From NCBI GenBank assembly GCA_029339505.1, contig JAQISU010000097.1, forward strand, positions 6,724,001-6,788,000: a stretch of DNA of 64,000 bases. Reading direction: 5' to 3'. The position numbers were made by a program, and so were the translations under genes. Source of the DNA: Unio delphinus. Taxonomy: Eukaryota > Mollusca > Bivalvia > Unionida > Unionidae. The notes under the pieces are model-generated. The model was given only the letters and a program-made list of their open reading frames with translations, was not told the origin of the DNA and did no database searches. This document shows, piece after piece, positions 37,611-52,300 of this stretch. Within the stretch, counting starts at the first letter, position 1; the number at the start of each line of letters is the position of its first letter.

Positions 37611-38757
37611 TTCAAGTAACCGCTCCTCAGGTCGATGCAGGTTTCGATTTGTCCTTTGATTTAAAATTCAAAAGATGCTGAAATGATCAAAGACGACACG
37701 GGATGAAGCTGTACTCAGTGTGGTTTGCAAACAAATCGATTTCTGACTTGGTTCTTTCTCAAAACACTCGATGCATTATTTACCCCTATTTTAAAGATAG
37801 CAATCAAAACATAAAAATCTCTGATAACTGTTCTTTTCTTATTAGTTTTCTATGGGTGCCTGCGCGTATATGATATTTAATGTATAATTCGTTCGAACTT
37901 ATAGGTGTGTCTCTGTGCTCTATAATGACTTTTTCTGTTTGAATCAACATATATTTTCCTGCTTTCATCAAGGCTTCCTTAAGACTTTGTTTGTTGGTGA
38001 GTAAGGTTTTAAGAACTTTTTTTCCTTGAGTCAGAGCTGCATCCTGTATAGCATGAATTCATTGAGTTACCATCTGTTTTAGGATGGGTGCTAACTTATG
38101 AAAATTTAATTTTAGCATATCTCTTAAACCATGTCATCGATGTCGAATGAATCCTCAATGAGCAGCAGATACGTATGTTACAGCTCACTGGAGAATTGTT
38201 TTCGAACATTTAGTTTGTTTGATTTCATAGTCTTACGAACTAGTTTCAAACTGATTGTTGTTGAGAATGTATTTTGACCGCTATACTATGTCTGTTTCTA
38301 CCCAGAATATGTAAACGAACGGGGAGAAAATCTAAATGCATTTTGCCACCTGAAAAGTCAATTTTAAGACGATTCAAAATGGCGTGTTTGATCAATACAC
38401 GCCAACGAGTTTTCTTCAATGGTTTGTTTAACTAATTGTTAATGATAGCTGAAATCATATGTACAAATTGTCGATAATTAATATGTCGTCCTGGAGGAAT
38501 TCTCGTGATGTATATATTCAACTGAGGATTAGCTGCTGATGTTGTTATGGATTCATAAATGAGAGCAATGTTTTCGCCTAAATGTTGTCGAACTGTGTTT
38601 TGGGAGTGGGTCAATATTACGATGAGGAATGTGGTTTGATCTCCAACAGCATTCTTGACTTCAGCAGGAAAAATGATTTGTACCAAATCTATTTTTTTAT
38701 ATTGGCAAACACCTCTATGAAACTGTCACTTAGTAATGTTAAATAAAATTGATTATT
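37570..38757 (-). pseudogene. Fossil Polinton piece 2: penton, pVI-like, capsid remnants
   Basis: On the minus strand, from 38754 downward, it reads NQFYLTLLSDSFIEVFAN, matching the start of the penton protein at 17030. After a loss it continues with VQIIFPAEVKN and later RIPPGRHI (38686-38432), which match VEIIHPTQIKN and IPAGYYF of that protein. It goes on into the pVI-like remnant (about 38085-37870) and the capsid N-terminal remnant (about 37760-37600). The order penton, pVI, capsid equals the intact element. Stops and frameshifts are frequent, so it is an old insertion. Confidence 0.87.
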
Positions 38758-38869
38758 CTTAGATCGATGTCTTGGACGTCTGCAAGTAAATTTTGTATTC
38801 TGTATTTTATACTGATAATGCAAATGTTAGAAAAATTGAAAACAAACATAAGTATAGGAGAAATAGCGA

Positions 38870-39162
38870 AGTTTATCGAATAAGGTACTGAGGATAGTTT
38901 ATCGAATAAGGTACTGAGGATAGTTTATCGAATAAGGTACTGAGGATAGTTTATCGAATAAGGTACTGAGGATAGTTTATCGAATAAGGTACTGAGGATA
39001 GTTTATCGAATAAGGTACTGAGGATAGTTTATCGAATAAGGTACTGAGGATAGTTTATCGAATAAGGTATTGAGGATAGTTTATAGAATAAGGTACTGAG
39101 GATAGTTTATCGAATAAGGTATTGAGGATAGTTTATCGAATAAGGTACTGAGGATAGTTGTC
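38870..39162. repeat. 26-bp minisatellite
   Basis: Eleven nearly identical copies containing TATCGAATAAGGTACTGAGG. Confidence 0.96.
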
Positions 39163-39522
39163 TATAATGGAACAGATCTAGGATAATCTTGTAAAATTAT
39201 TTTATAAAATATAGTTGGTGTGATTGAGACAATAGAGACTAAATTACTTCTTGATGTAAAATCCAACCGTTAATGGAATCAGGTCTAAATCCACCATCAC
39301 GCTAGTTCCCACTCAGAATGATAGAGTGGGGCCACATCATGTGGCAAGTGTTAAGCTTTTTTGTCACTATGACAACAGAGTTCAAAGAAAAATATAAAAA
39401 AATAGAGTAATGTTTGCTTTAGTTGATAGACCAAAATTTTTGGTTTGAAATAAACTAAATTTAAGATATCCCACATCTATTTCTTTGCATTTATATTGAT
39501 TAAGGTAATGTACACATAGGTG

Positions 39523-40464
<942 letters not shown>

Positions 40465-42112
40465 CATATATAGACTGTCCGACCCTCGCCATTACTACAA
40501 CCCATTTAACCTAACCAGTATATAGGATGTCCAATCCTCGTCATTATTAGAAACCAATTTAACCTAACCAGTATATAGTTCGTCCGATCCACGTCATTAG
40601 TACAAACCAATTTAACCTAACCAGTATGTAGGCTGTCCGATCCTCGTCATTATTACAAACCAATTTAACCTAACCAGTATATAGTTCGTCCGATCCACGT
40701 CATTAGTACAAACCCATTTAACCTAACCAGTATATAGGCTGTCCGATCCACGTCATTATTACAAACCCATTTAACCTAACCGGTATATAGGCTGTCCAAT
40801 CCTCGTCATTATTAGAAACCAATTTAACCTAACCAGTATATAGTTCGTCCGATCCACGTCATTAGAACAAACCAGTTTAACCTAACCAGTATATAGGCTG
40901 TCCGATCCTCGTCATTATTACAAACCAATTTAATCTAACCAGTATATAGTTCGTCCGATCCACGTCATTATTACAAACCTATTTAACCTAACCAGTATAT
41001 AGGTTGCCCAATTCACGTCATTATTACAAACCCATTTAACCTAACCAGGATATAGGCTGTCCGATCCACGTCATTATTACAAACCTATTTAACCTAACCA
41101 GTATATAGGCTGTCCGATCCTCGTCATTATTACGAACCTATTTAACCTAACCAGTGTATAGGTTGCCCGATTCACGTTATTATTACAAACCCATTTAACC
41201 TAACCAGGATATAGGCTGTCCGATCCTCGTCATTATTACGAACCCATTTAACCTAACCAGTATATAGATTGTCCGATGCTTTTTATTATTGCAAACCTAT
41301 TTAATCTAACAAGTATATAGGTTATCCTCTCGTAGTCATTATTATAAACCGTTTATTTAAGCCGACCAATATATAGTTTGTCCGGTCAACACTTTTTACA
41401 TACAGATTTAACCCGACATGTATATAGACTGTCCGATCCTCGTCATTATTACAAACGTTTTTAACTTGACCAGTATATAGGTAGTCCGATTCTCGTCATT
41501 ATTACAAACATACTTAACCAGACCAATATATAGGTTCTCCGATCCTCGTCATTATTACAAACGTATTTAACCCGACCAATATATAGGTATTCCGATTCTC
41601 GTCATTATTACAAACGTTTTTAACTTGACCAGTATATAGGTAGTCCGATTCTCGTCATTATTACAAACGTATTTATCCCGACCAATATATAGATTGTCCG
41701 ATCCTCACTTTTTTGCATAACCATTTAACTCGACCAATATATAGGTTGTCCGATTCTCGTCATTATTAGAAACATTTTTAGCCCGACCAGTATATAGGTT
41801 GTTCGATCCTCGTCATTATTACAAACGTTTTTAACTTGACCAATATATAGGTTGTCCGATCCTCGTCATTATTACAAATCTTTTAAACCCGACAGATATA
41901 TAGGTTGTCGGATCCTCGTTGTTTTAATACCCATTTAACCCGACCAGTATATAGGTTGTCCGATCCTCACTATTTTACATACCTATTTAAACCGACCAGT
42001 ATATAGGTTGTCCGATCCTCACTATTTTACATACCTATTTAAACCGACCAGTATATAGGTTGTCCGATCCTCACTATTTTACATACCTATTTAAACCGAC
42101 CAGTATACAGTA
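40465..42112. repeat. 53-bp satellite
   Basis: About 31 diverged copies with CCAGTATATAGGCTGTCCGA, then TCCTCGTCATTATTACAAAC. Copies become more diverged toward the right end. Confidence 0.95.
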
Positions 42113-43035
42113 TATGCAGACTAGTTCTATGAATGTGTTTTCACAGACATCATTGTCTTGATATTATTAGATGCATCCAGTCGAACATCCTGCAAAATCC
42201 CAATTTGTTTGACTTCCACGTACGCTGTACCACAAAAAAATATATGTAAATCGAATAAAAAGGATTACAAATAAATGTTAATCTGTATTCATTATTTGTT
42301 CCTAGCAGAGAGAGCTTGTTTAATATCTTTAATATTTTGTTTGAATACATCTCACGTCATAGTCATGTCCCTACGATATATAAAATTTGTACAACTCAAA
42401 AATGATCTCAATCGTTTTATGCTTTTTTTTATCATTTCACGTTTTCATTGGCAGTAGTCGATCTGCCAAACTGACTTGATAAATCAATATTAGTGTTAAA
42501 TATTCAACACAAGTACAAATCTGCCTATGCGGTCAATAATATATAAACATTATTGAGTTTTAAAATGTAAAATCATATTGTCGAGAACTGCTAATGGTCT
42601 GATAAACATTAACTCCCACAAAGATTCTAATATTTCCATTAAATCAATGTTTCCCTTTGTTTTCAAAATCTGGTAACAAAACGAAAGTAAATAGCCTGAC
42701 TAGTTTAGGGAAGAAAATGTGTTTACGGCTAGTAATTAATCAGTGTGCTCTTTGAAAAGAAAATAATAATAAAGTAGAATAATAATCATCATGGAAACCA
42801 TACAAGGGCTAAACATATGCTTACGGTTAAATGACTATGCCAACTACAATAGTTCTAAAGGTATGGTTAAATGACTATGCCAACTATTCTAGGGATCGAA
42901 TTAACAAGGAGGACGTTCGGACAACGCAGCTAAATTCACAGGACAAAAATATGCATCGGATTTATGTCGGCATTTTACGGGACAAAATTATGTCGGCAAA
43001 GTAATTTACAGAAGAAACTACATTTTGCTCCACCA
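42113..43035. other. Host intergenic DNA, nothing recognised
   Basis: AT-rich; no gene-like frame. Confidence 0.4.
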
Positions 43036-43280
43036 CTAAGGTGGCGTAAGTGGTTAGAGCATTCATCTCGAATTGTTAGATTGATCGGCCTGGTGTCAGG
43101 CTAATGCGACTGGGTGGCCTGGTGTCAGGCTAATGTGACTGGGTGGGATATGATGATATATGTCAGCGGCATGATGACCCAGTGTTAGATATCACTACAA
43201 ACTGCCACACCTCAAAGATCGTAAGGATATAAAAATTGGTAAAGCTACCTTAAAAATCCAAATCACAGACAGACAGACAG
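43036..43280 (+). mobile_element. tRNA-derived SINE, second family
   Basis: A tRNA-like head with GTGGCGTAAGTGGTTAGAGC (box A-like) leads into a body with CCTGGTGTCAGGCTAATGTG and ACTGGGTGGGATATGATG, and ends at a (CAGA)n tail. I recognise this body type from molluscan SINEs. Part of the body (CTGGTGTCAGGCTAATG) is duplicated in tandem. Confidence 0.65.
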
Positions 43281-43632
43281 ACAACTCCACTCCACCCCCT
43301 ACACACACGCGCGCGGGCATTTGGAATATCTCAGCTATTTCAAAGTCGTAATGAACCGTAGAACTGATCGAGAAGTTGCAAACTAATGAAAAATTTTATT
43401 CGCAACTTGTTGGTCAGTCCTCGTTTCGTACATATAGTTTTATCCGAACGGCGGCTATAGTTCTATTTGAGGTATGATTCGTATGATTGACGGAGAAGTT
43501 TTTAACGATTACGTGTTATATGAAGACAACATTATAGAATTACAATTATTGAGTAGCGAAAAGAACGAATAAACGAAAACGCAATAGACACTGATAGTAT
43601 GGTATTTATGAAAGCACAAAGTTGTTTAAAGC
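43281..43632. other. Host intergenic DNA, nothing recognised
   Basis: No gene-like frame. Confidence 0.4.
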
Positions 43633-43912
43633 ACATTTTAATGGTATTATAATACTAATATAATGGTATTCATTTTAACGGTATTAGAATACTAATAGCA
43701 TGGTATTCATTTCAACGGTATTAGAATACTAATAGAATGGTATTCATTTTAACGGTATTAGAATACTAATAGCATGGTATTCATTTTAACGGTATTATAA
43801 TGCTAATATAATGGTATTCATTTTAACGGTATTAGAATACTAATAGAATGGTATTCATTTTAACGGTAATATAATACTAATAGAATGGTATTCATTTAAA
43901 CGGTATTATAAT
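43633..43912. repeat. 36-bp minisatellite
   Basis: About seven copies with ATGGTATTCATTTTAACGGT followed by ATTAGAATACTAATAG. Confidence 0.92.
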
Positions 43913-44132
43913 ATAGATGGAACCTTACCGATAATTGGCCATCGAAAGTAGTATTTTTCTTCCGTTCAGATCAAACTTCCGACATTTGTACTAAGAAATA
44001 ATAATATTCATCTCAGAGAAAACGAAAATAATTACAATGTCAATGTTGAAATTAAAAGAAGCAAAGATATTCTGACAAACAAGACCACGTAAAAAGTCTG
44101 TTCGTGGCTAATTGCTATGCAAATATCTCCAT

Positions 44133-44144
44133 ACATACATACAT

Positions 44145-44221
<77 letters not shown>

Positions 44222-44307
44222 TACATACATACATACATACATACATACATACATACATACATACATACATACATACATACATACATGCATACATACATAC
44301 ATACATG
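44133..44307. repeat. (CATA)n/(CA)n microsatellite
   Basis: CATA run, CA run, CATA run. Frames through it are low-complexity. Confidence 0.95.
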
Positions 44308-44553
44308 TTGTTCTTGTAGGGTTTAACGCCATTTTTCAGCACACGATAGGCCATACATGGCGGCCAGTATTATTGGTGGAGGAAGAACCCGGGAAAATCC
44401 CCGGAAAGAACCACCGACCCACGAGAAGCTACCGGCAAGCTTTCTCACATAACTATATTAGCCGAATCTTAGACTAGAACCCACGCAGACAGAGGTGAGA
44501 TGGCAGTAATCCGTAACGGAGAGCGCTTTTGACCACTCGGCCACTCGGGGCCC
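44308..44553 (-). mobile_element. tRNA-derived SINE, copy 2, inside a CATA array
   Basis: Same family as 30824-31068. On the minus strand the head reads CCGAGTGGCCGAGTGG and later GGGTTCTAGTC, and the tail ends GGCGTTAAACCC. CATA repeats flank it on both sides, so it either inserted into the array or seeded it. Confidence 0.78.
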
Positions 44554-44614
44554 TACATACATACAGACATACATACATACATACATACATACATACATAC
44601 ATACATACATACAT
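44554..44614. repeat. (CATA)n microsatellite
   Basis: Continuation of the array on the other side of the SINE. Confidence 0.93.
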
Positions 44615-45414
44615 AACGTTCTTATAATGCAGACGAAACAAGCCAATAGCTTTTTTCTGCAAAGGTCACCTGTAAATTATGCGACAGGCTGATTGAACAT
44701 GACACAAAAGCGTATTTAGTCAACACTGAATAGATCATTAATAAAAGGGTAAAATCAATTAACAGTATTTCGTTCAATTTTCTTCTGCCATAGTTTACAA
44801 TAAAGCACTCAGAATGGTTCTATTGAACTGAATTCTATATTAAAACACTATTACTATGTTAACAAACTCTCCAATGTCATAGGTTCTGGGAATGTTGGCG
44901 TTAAAACCTGGTTTTGCCAAAATGCAATTAGTTTTCTGCACTTTAGGATTTGTCACTATTATTTTCTTTGATTTTGGTTTCATTAAACAAAACAGTATGC
45001 AAATATTAATTTTTGTTTACATGTTTTACGTTTGTATTTTTGTTTAATTGTTTTATGTTTATTGTTATTTTTTTGCGTCGTGAACAATTCAGACGGAGTA
45101 TGTAAAACCAGAAGCTTTTGGATAGTTTTTTCCCATACATTTTTTTCCAAACCTTTCTTCCACACATGCTACGTCGTGTTTTGTCATCGTCATTTCTTCT
45201 CATTCATCACATTCATGACAAAATTAGATTGTAGACAAATAGCTAAATTCAACGTAATAAATTAACACCGTCTTCTTTTTCACAAAGAAGTATGTGATAG
45301 CCTTTTACCATAAAGAACACGTCTTTTATGATCGATTTAAAGAAATAATGGAAATTATTACAAGCTGGAAAAGAATGGTAGAAAAATGGCATTTGGTGCT
45401 ATTGATTACCGTTG
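44615..45414. other. Host intergenic DNA, nothing recognised
   Basis: AT-rich; no gene-like frame. Confidence 0.4.
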
Positions 45415-45680
45415 GATGTCGGTAAACGAGACTAACGGTATGACACGGTACACGAAACTAACGGTATGACACGGTAAACTAGACTAACGGTATGATACGG
45501 TAAACTAGACTAACTGTATCACACAGTAAACGAGACTGACGGTATCACACAGTAAACGAGACTGACGGTATCACACAGTAAACGAGACTGAAGATATGAC
45601 ACGGTAAACGAAACTAACGGTATGATCCGGTAAACGAGACTAACGGTATGACACGGTAAACGCGACTGACGTTATGAAAC
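45415..45680. repeat. 26-bp minisatellite
   Basis: About ten copies with GGTAAACGAGACTAACGGTA and TGACAC. Confidence 0.92.
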
Positions 45681-45792
45681 GGGTGTTATAAAGTGAGTAA
45701 ATCCGTTCTAGAGAGAGAGAGAGAGAACGATAATACTCTTTACTGATCTTGTTTGCATGAATGATAAGATATAACCTGTCTTTACGTTTTAT

Positions 45793-45793
<1 letters not shown>

Positions 45794-45828
<35 letters not shown>

Positions 45829-45856
45829 TACATACATACATACATACATACATACA

Positions 45857-45888
<32 letters not shown>

Positions 45889-45950
45889 CATACATACATA
45901 CATACATACATACATACATACATACATACATACATACATACATACATACA
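45794..45950. repeat. (CA)n(CATA)n microsatellite
   Basis: CA run followed by about 30 CATA units. Confidence 0.95.
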
Positions 45951-46427
45951 CGGACCCCATTTTACCAAATAACCATCCCTCAGTCTGGCAGTAACTGCAA
46001 TGAAATGAACCAGAGACAGTGAACGTAAACTAGAATGACAATCCATCAAAGATAAAACTTTGCAGATTGTACTTTAATTCCTAGAGTGTTTGTTTGAATT
46101 AGACTGGCAGTAATAACAATATCGGCGTTAATTGCATCATGTCCTTTGCAGTCTATGATATTGGATGCAGTCTCACGCTATTTATTCTGGCTTTATCTTC
46201 ATTACGCAGTCAGACAATGGAACAGGTTTTATCTGTCGGAATCAGAACGCACTAAATGGCATGGTGAAAACTAATTTAAAACAGAACACGTATATCATGG
46301 CAAATGTGGATAAGAAACAGCTTGCAGTTTTGTTATAATAAAGTAATATCAATTAGTTATATCATATTAATGATAATAAGGCAGACAACGTTTGAATGAA
46401 ACCGTTTTAAAACATGATAAAGTCATA
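45951..46427. other. Host intergenic DNA, nothing recognised
   Basis: No gene-like frame. Confidence 0.4.
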
Positions 46428-48235
46428 TCACATTCTTGACATTAACAATATAAATTGAAAGCTTTCGTCACAAACCTGTCTAGAAACTAAGATGTATGCA
46501 TGCCATTGGTTGCTGGGAAGGGCTAAGATGTCTCTCCATTGTCCTGGACTCCTGCCTGCATGCCGTCGTGGAAATGCTGCATCAAAAATATACATTTTCT
46601 CGGGCATCCGTACTTGGCCATTACCTTCCACAAGCCTTCTCTGCTGACAGTTATCAAAAGCTTTTGTCAAGTCTACGTAGATGGAGAAAAGATTGGTGTT
46701 TGCGTTTGACATTTCTCTTGTAGCTGCCTCGCATAAACCACCATATCAATCATCCCACGTTCTATTCTGAATCCACACTGGCTTTCTTGACAGTAGTCCC
46801 TTTTCAAGATGCGTAGTAAGGTGATTCAGTATAATTTTGGCGAGTATATTTCCTGAAACAAAGTAAGGATATAACCCGGTTGTTGTCGCAGGTCTGGCGA
46901 TTCCCTTTGCGCTTCTGGGTGAATTATGGAAGCGTTTTTGAATTCCATGGGGATAGTCTCCTGCTGTCACATCAGTAAAAACAGTTGATTGAGTCTTTCT
47001 ATCAGGGATGTGCCCCATTCCATTGGAGGACAGACGTATCGCTTTCTGTGTCTCGAGCAAGGTTGGAGGGTAATCCAGGGTTTTGTTCATGGGTAACTGG
47101 TGGAGACGACTGATGGATTCATCATTGATGGATGATGGGCAATTCAGGACGCTGTCAAAGTTTTCAGCCCATCGTTAAAGAATGTTCTTTTTTGTCAGTA
47201 ATTAGTGTGTTCCCATTTGCGCTGAGAAGGGGGATGATCCAGAAGATGTAGGTCCATACACTTCTTTCAGGGCATTGTAGAAGTTCTTATTGTCATGCTG
47301 GTCTGCGTAGCACTGGATCTCATCAGCTATGTTGCTCAGCCATGTGTCTCGCATCTGAAGGAATTTAAATTGTACAGTTTTGCATATATTGTTGTACGCA
47401 TCTTTCCTAGTGGTGTACATGGGGTTGTTGAGGTAGGTTTAAAGGAGTCAGTGTTTCGCATCCAGCAACTGCTTGATCTCGTCGCAGTCATGATGCTTTC
47501 AGTTTCAGGGTCCAAGGTTTTCCGAAACTGTGCTGTAGACCAGCTTTCTGAATGCCGTCCAGTCGGTGTTCCACGCTCTGATCATCGAGAGGGATTACTT
47601 TCAGACGTTCCTACAGGGCATCCATGAGTCTTTTTAGTAATGGTGCAGTTTCAGCTTGGTGAATTTTAGTCGTTTATAGGACTTTACCTGTGAGCGTCTT
47701 TGTGGCTGAATGTGGATATTGAGCTTAGTGAAGTCATAACCACACAAAGACTTGGTCACAAGCACATCCTGCCTGTCCATCTTCTGATAATGACGTAGTC
47801 AATGAGGTACCACTGCTTAGAGCGAGGGTGCATCTATGACGTCTGGTTACCGGTATGGCAAGGATGGAGCGAAAGTAGACCGTTGTTGTTACAGTAACCC
47901 ACTCCGTGATTTCCTAGCACTCCATCACAGGCAACGTGATCACAGCCTACTCTAGCATTGAAATCGCCAAGAATCACGAGCTTATCTGCTATTGGAAACT
48001 CAGAGGAGTGAAGATCCTCATAGAACTTGACCTTCGCTTCATCATGGCTGGTAATGGTTGAAGCATAAAAACTGATGATGATGGTAAGGTGCTTTCTTCC
48101 AGACAGGAGTGGGAGTTTTATGGTCAAAATTCTGTCGTTCACTCCCTTGAGAGGTCCAGCCAATTTGCCAATCAGTGCTGTCTCTTCACTGCAAAGACGA
48201 CATCAGCCTCCTCACGGCTCAAATAATGATAATCC
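46428..48235 (-). mobile_element. RTE-like LINE, broken copy
   Basis: Minus-strand pieces in order: an APE-type endonuclease (48163-47840; VILGDFNARVGCDH), a linker with QMRDTWLSNIADEIQCYADQ and YGPTSSGSSP (47420-47202), and reverse transcriptase (47090-46746, GNILAKIILNHL; then 46712, YVDLTKAFDN). It is broken by stops and frameshifts and lacks the catalytic FADD region. The protein style matches RTE-type elements related to the source of vertebrate CFDP2. Confidence 0.82.
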
Positions 48236-48599
48236 AATATCAATACGAATCTCCTGTCATAAACTAAGTAACTTAAACAGCAAAACCAACATGATTTGTA
48301 AAACTTAAGAAATAATTTCGTTATCAAAGTTATAAAAATGAACTCAAAGAGGAACTTACAGTATTATGAACTAAATCCAAATAAGGTCTGAAAAGTTCCA
48401 GTCAAGCCCAAAAGAATGGATTTCAGATTCTCGAATGTACGTTTCACGATGGAATTGTCGTATAATGAGAACTAAACACGTCTGGAGAACATACAAAATC
48501 CACAAAACTTCCAACTCCATGTACTTACATAAATGTATGCAAGCAAAAGTAGGTGAAAGGCAATCTGCTGTTACTCGGTATGCAACTGCTCGCAAATAC
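48236..48599. other. Host intergenic DNA, nothing recognised
   Basis: No gene-like frame. Confidence 0.4.
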
Positions 48600-48780
48600 C
48601 CCACGTCGTAAAAGACTCCACAGGACCTAATCATTGTCGTAAAAGAACCCACAAGACCTAACCCATGTCGTAAAAGTACCCAAAGGACCTAACCCACAGG
48701 ATGTCGTAAAAGAACCCTAAGGACATAACCGATGTCGTAAATGAACCCACAAGACCTAACCCACGTCGTAAAAGAACATG
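48600..48780. repeat. Short degenerate tandem repeat (about 30 bp)
   Basis: Five to six copies with GTCGTAAAAGAACCCACAAG and ACCTAACCCA. Confidence 0.8.
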
Positions 48781-49087
48781 CAGGAATTCTTCAACAAACT
48801 CACCCGACCCCATCAGCCAATCAGAAGTACCCCAAAGTTGTCGACAGGTCTTATTATTAATATTATGATAAATGGTCGTAAACACTTACACCAACAAATA
48901 TGTATAGAGCCTACGCAGTCTACGCTCCTAAATTCTTAATATAGGATTCTATATCTGCGTACAAAAATTAACTATCTTGACTATAATTGATCATTACCAT
49001 GTATAGTCATTAACAAAAATTATATATGATTCAAATCCAGTTACGTACCAAGGATTACAACACAATTGATATACATAACAATATCAA
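48781..49087. other. Host intergenic DNA, nothing recognised
   Basis: No gene-like frame. Confidence 0.4.
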
Positions 49088-49200
49088 TGATAATCCAGTA
49101 TTGTGCGTCAGGGCTAATCCAGTGTTGTCTATAACTGATAATCCAGTATTATACATCAAGGATAATCCAGTGATGTCAATAAATGATAATCCAGTATAGT
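49088..49200. repeat. Short repeat of GATAATCCAGT units
   Basis: Four copies, about 28-30 bp apart. Confidence 0.75.
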
Positions 49201-49340
49201 ACAGAGGTGGGGTTTTATATATCTCTACTCTTCTTCCATTTTACTTTTTTGTGTTTTCCTTTTGATCTCAACTTTATCAATTTTTGTTCGGTGAGATTGA
49301 ACGCAAACAAGTTTGAATCAGGACTTCTCTTCCATTTTAT

Positions 49341-52300
49341 GGGTAAACTGATTTATTTATATTATTATAAAGGTATTATATTTAAGTAGAATCATAGATT
49401 AGGTTAGGGTAAACTGATTTATTTATAATATTATAAAGGTATTATATTTAAGTAGAATCATAGATTAGGTTAGGGTAAACTGATTTATTTATAATATTAT
49501 AAAGGTATTATATTTAAGTAGAATCATAGATTAGGTTAGGGTAAACTGATTTATTTATAATATTATAAAGGTATTATATTTAAGTAGAATCATAGATTAG
49601 GTTAGGGTAAACTGATTTATTTATATTATTATAAAGGTATTATATTTAAGTAGAATCATAGATTAGGTTAGGGTAAACTGATTTATTTATATTATTATAA
49701 AGGTATTATATTTAAGTAGAATCATAGATTAGGTTAGGGTAAACTGATTTATTTATATTATTATAAAGGTATTATATTTAAGTAGAATCATAGATTAGGT
49801 TAGGGTAAACTGATTTATTTATAATATTATAAAGGTATTATATTTAAGTAGAATCATAGATTAAGTTAGGGTAAACTGACTTATTTATATTATTATAAAG
49901 GTATTATATTTAAGTAGAATCATAGATTAGGTTAGGGTAAACTGATTTATTTATATTATTATAAAGGTATTATATTTAAGTAGAATCATAGATTAGGTTA
50001 GGGTAAACTGATTTATTTATATTATTATAAAGGTATTATATTTAAGTAGAATCATAGATTAGGTTAGGATAAACTGATTTATTTATAATATTCTAAAGGT
50101 ATTATATTTAAGTAGAATCATAGATTAGGTTAGGGTAAACTGATTTATTTATATTATTATAAAGGTATTATATTTAAGTAGAATCATAGATTAGGTTAGG
50201 GTAAACTGATTTATTTATAATATTATAAAGGTATTATATTTAAGTAGAATCATAGATTAGGTTAGGGTAAACTGATTTATTTATAATATTATAAAAGTAT
50301 TATATTTAAGTAGAATCATAGATTAGGTTAGGGTAAACTGATTTATTTATAATATTATAAAGGTATTATATTTAAGTAGAATCATAGATTAGGTTAGGGT
50401 AAACTGATTTATTTATATTATTATAAAAGTATTATATTTAAGTAGAATCATAGATTAGGTTAGGGTAAACTGATTTATTTATATTATTATAAAGGTATTA
50501 TATTTAAGTAGAATCATAGATTAGGTTAGGGTAAACTGATTTATTTATATTATTATAAAGGTATTATATTTAAGTAGAATCATCGATTAGGTTAGGGTAA
50601 ACTGATTTATTTATAATATTATAAAGGTATTATATTTAAGTAGAATCATAGATTAGGTTAGGGTAAACTGATTTATTTACATTATTATAAAGGTTATTTA
50701 TTTAAGTAGAATCATAGATTAGGTTAGGGTAAACTGATTTATTTATATTATTATAAAGGTATTATATTTAAGTAGAATCATAGATTAGGTTAGGGCAAAC
50801 TGATTTATTTATATTATTATAAAGGTATTATATTTAAGTAGAATCATAGATTAGGTTAGGGTAAACTGATTTATTTATAATATTATAAAGGTATTATATT
50901 TAAGTAGAATCATAGATTAGGTTAGGGTAAACTGATTTATTTATAATATTATAAAAGTATTATATTTAAGTAGAATCATAGATTAGGTAGGGTAAACTGA
51001 TTTATTTATAATATTATAAAGGTATTATATTTAAGTAGAATCATAGATTAGGTTAGGGTAAACTGATTTATTTATATTATTATAAAAGTATTATATTTAA
51101 GTAGAATCATAGATTAGGTTAGGGTAAACTGATTTATTTATATTATTATAAAGGTATTATATTTAAGTAGAATCATAGATTAGGTTAGGGTAAACTGATT
51201 TATTTATAATATTATAAAGGTATTATATTTAAGTAGAATCATAGATTAGGTTAGGGTAAACTGATTTATTTATAATATTATAAAGGTATTATATTTAAGT
51301 AGAATCATAGATTAGGTTAGGGTAAACTGATTTATTTATAATATTATAAAGGCATTATATTTAAGTAGAATCATAGATTAGGTTAGGGTAAACTGATTTA
51401 TTTATATTATTATAAAGGTATTATATTTAAGTAGAATCATAGATTAGGTTAGGGTAAACTGATTTATTTATATTATTATAAAGGTATTATATTTAAGTAG
51501 AATCATAGATTAGGTTAGGATAAACTGATTTATTTATAATATGATAAAGGTATTATATTTAAGTAGAATCATAGATTAGGTTAGGGTAAACTGATTTATT
51601 TATAATATGATAAAGGTATTATATTTAAGTAGAATCATAGATTAGGTTAGGGTAAACTGATTTATTTATAATATTATAAAAGTATTATCTTTAAGTAGAA
51701 TCATAGATTAGGTTAGGGTAAACTGATTTATTTATATTATTATAAAGGTATTATATTAAGTAGAATCATAGATTAGGTTAGGGTAAACTGATTTATTTAT
51801 ATTATTATAAACGTATTATATTAAGTAGAATCATAGATTAGGTTAGGGTAAACTGATTTATTTATATTATTATAAAGGTATTATATTAAGTAGAATCATA
51901 GATTATGTTAGGGTAAACTGATTTATTTATATTATTATAAAGGTATTATATTTAAGTAGAATCATCGATTAGGTTAGGGTAAACTGATTTATTTATATTA
52001 TTATAAAGGTATTATATTTAAGTAGAATCATAGATTAGGTTAGGGTAAACTGATTAATTTATATTATTATAAAGGTATTATATTTAAGTAGAATCATAGA
52101 TTAGGTTAGGGTAAACTGATTTATTTATATTATTATAAAGGTATTATATTAAGTAGAATCATAGATTAGGTTAGGGTAAACTGATTTATTTATATTATTA
52201 TAAAGGTATTATATTAAGTAGAATCATAGATTAGGTTAGGGTAAACTGATTTATTTATATTATTATAAAAGTATTATATTTAAGTAGAATCATAGATTAG

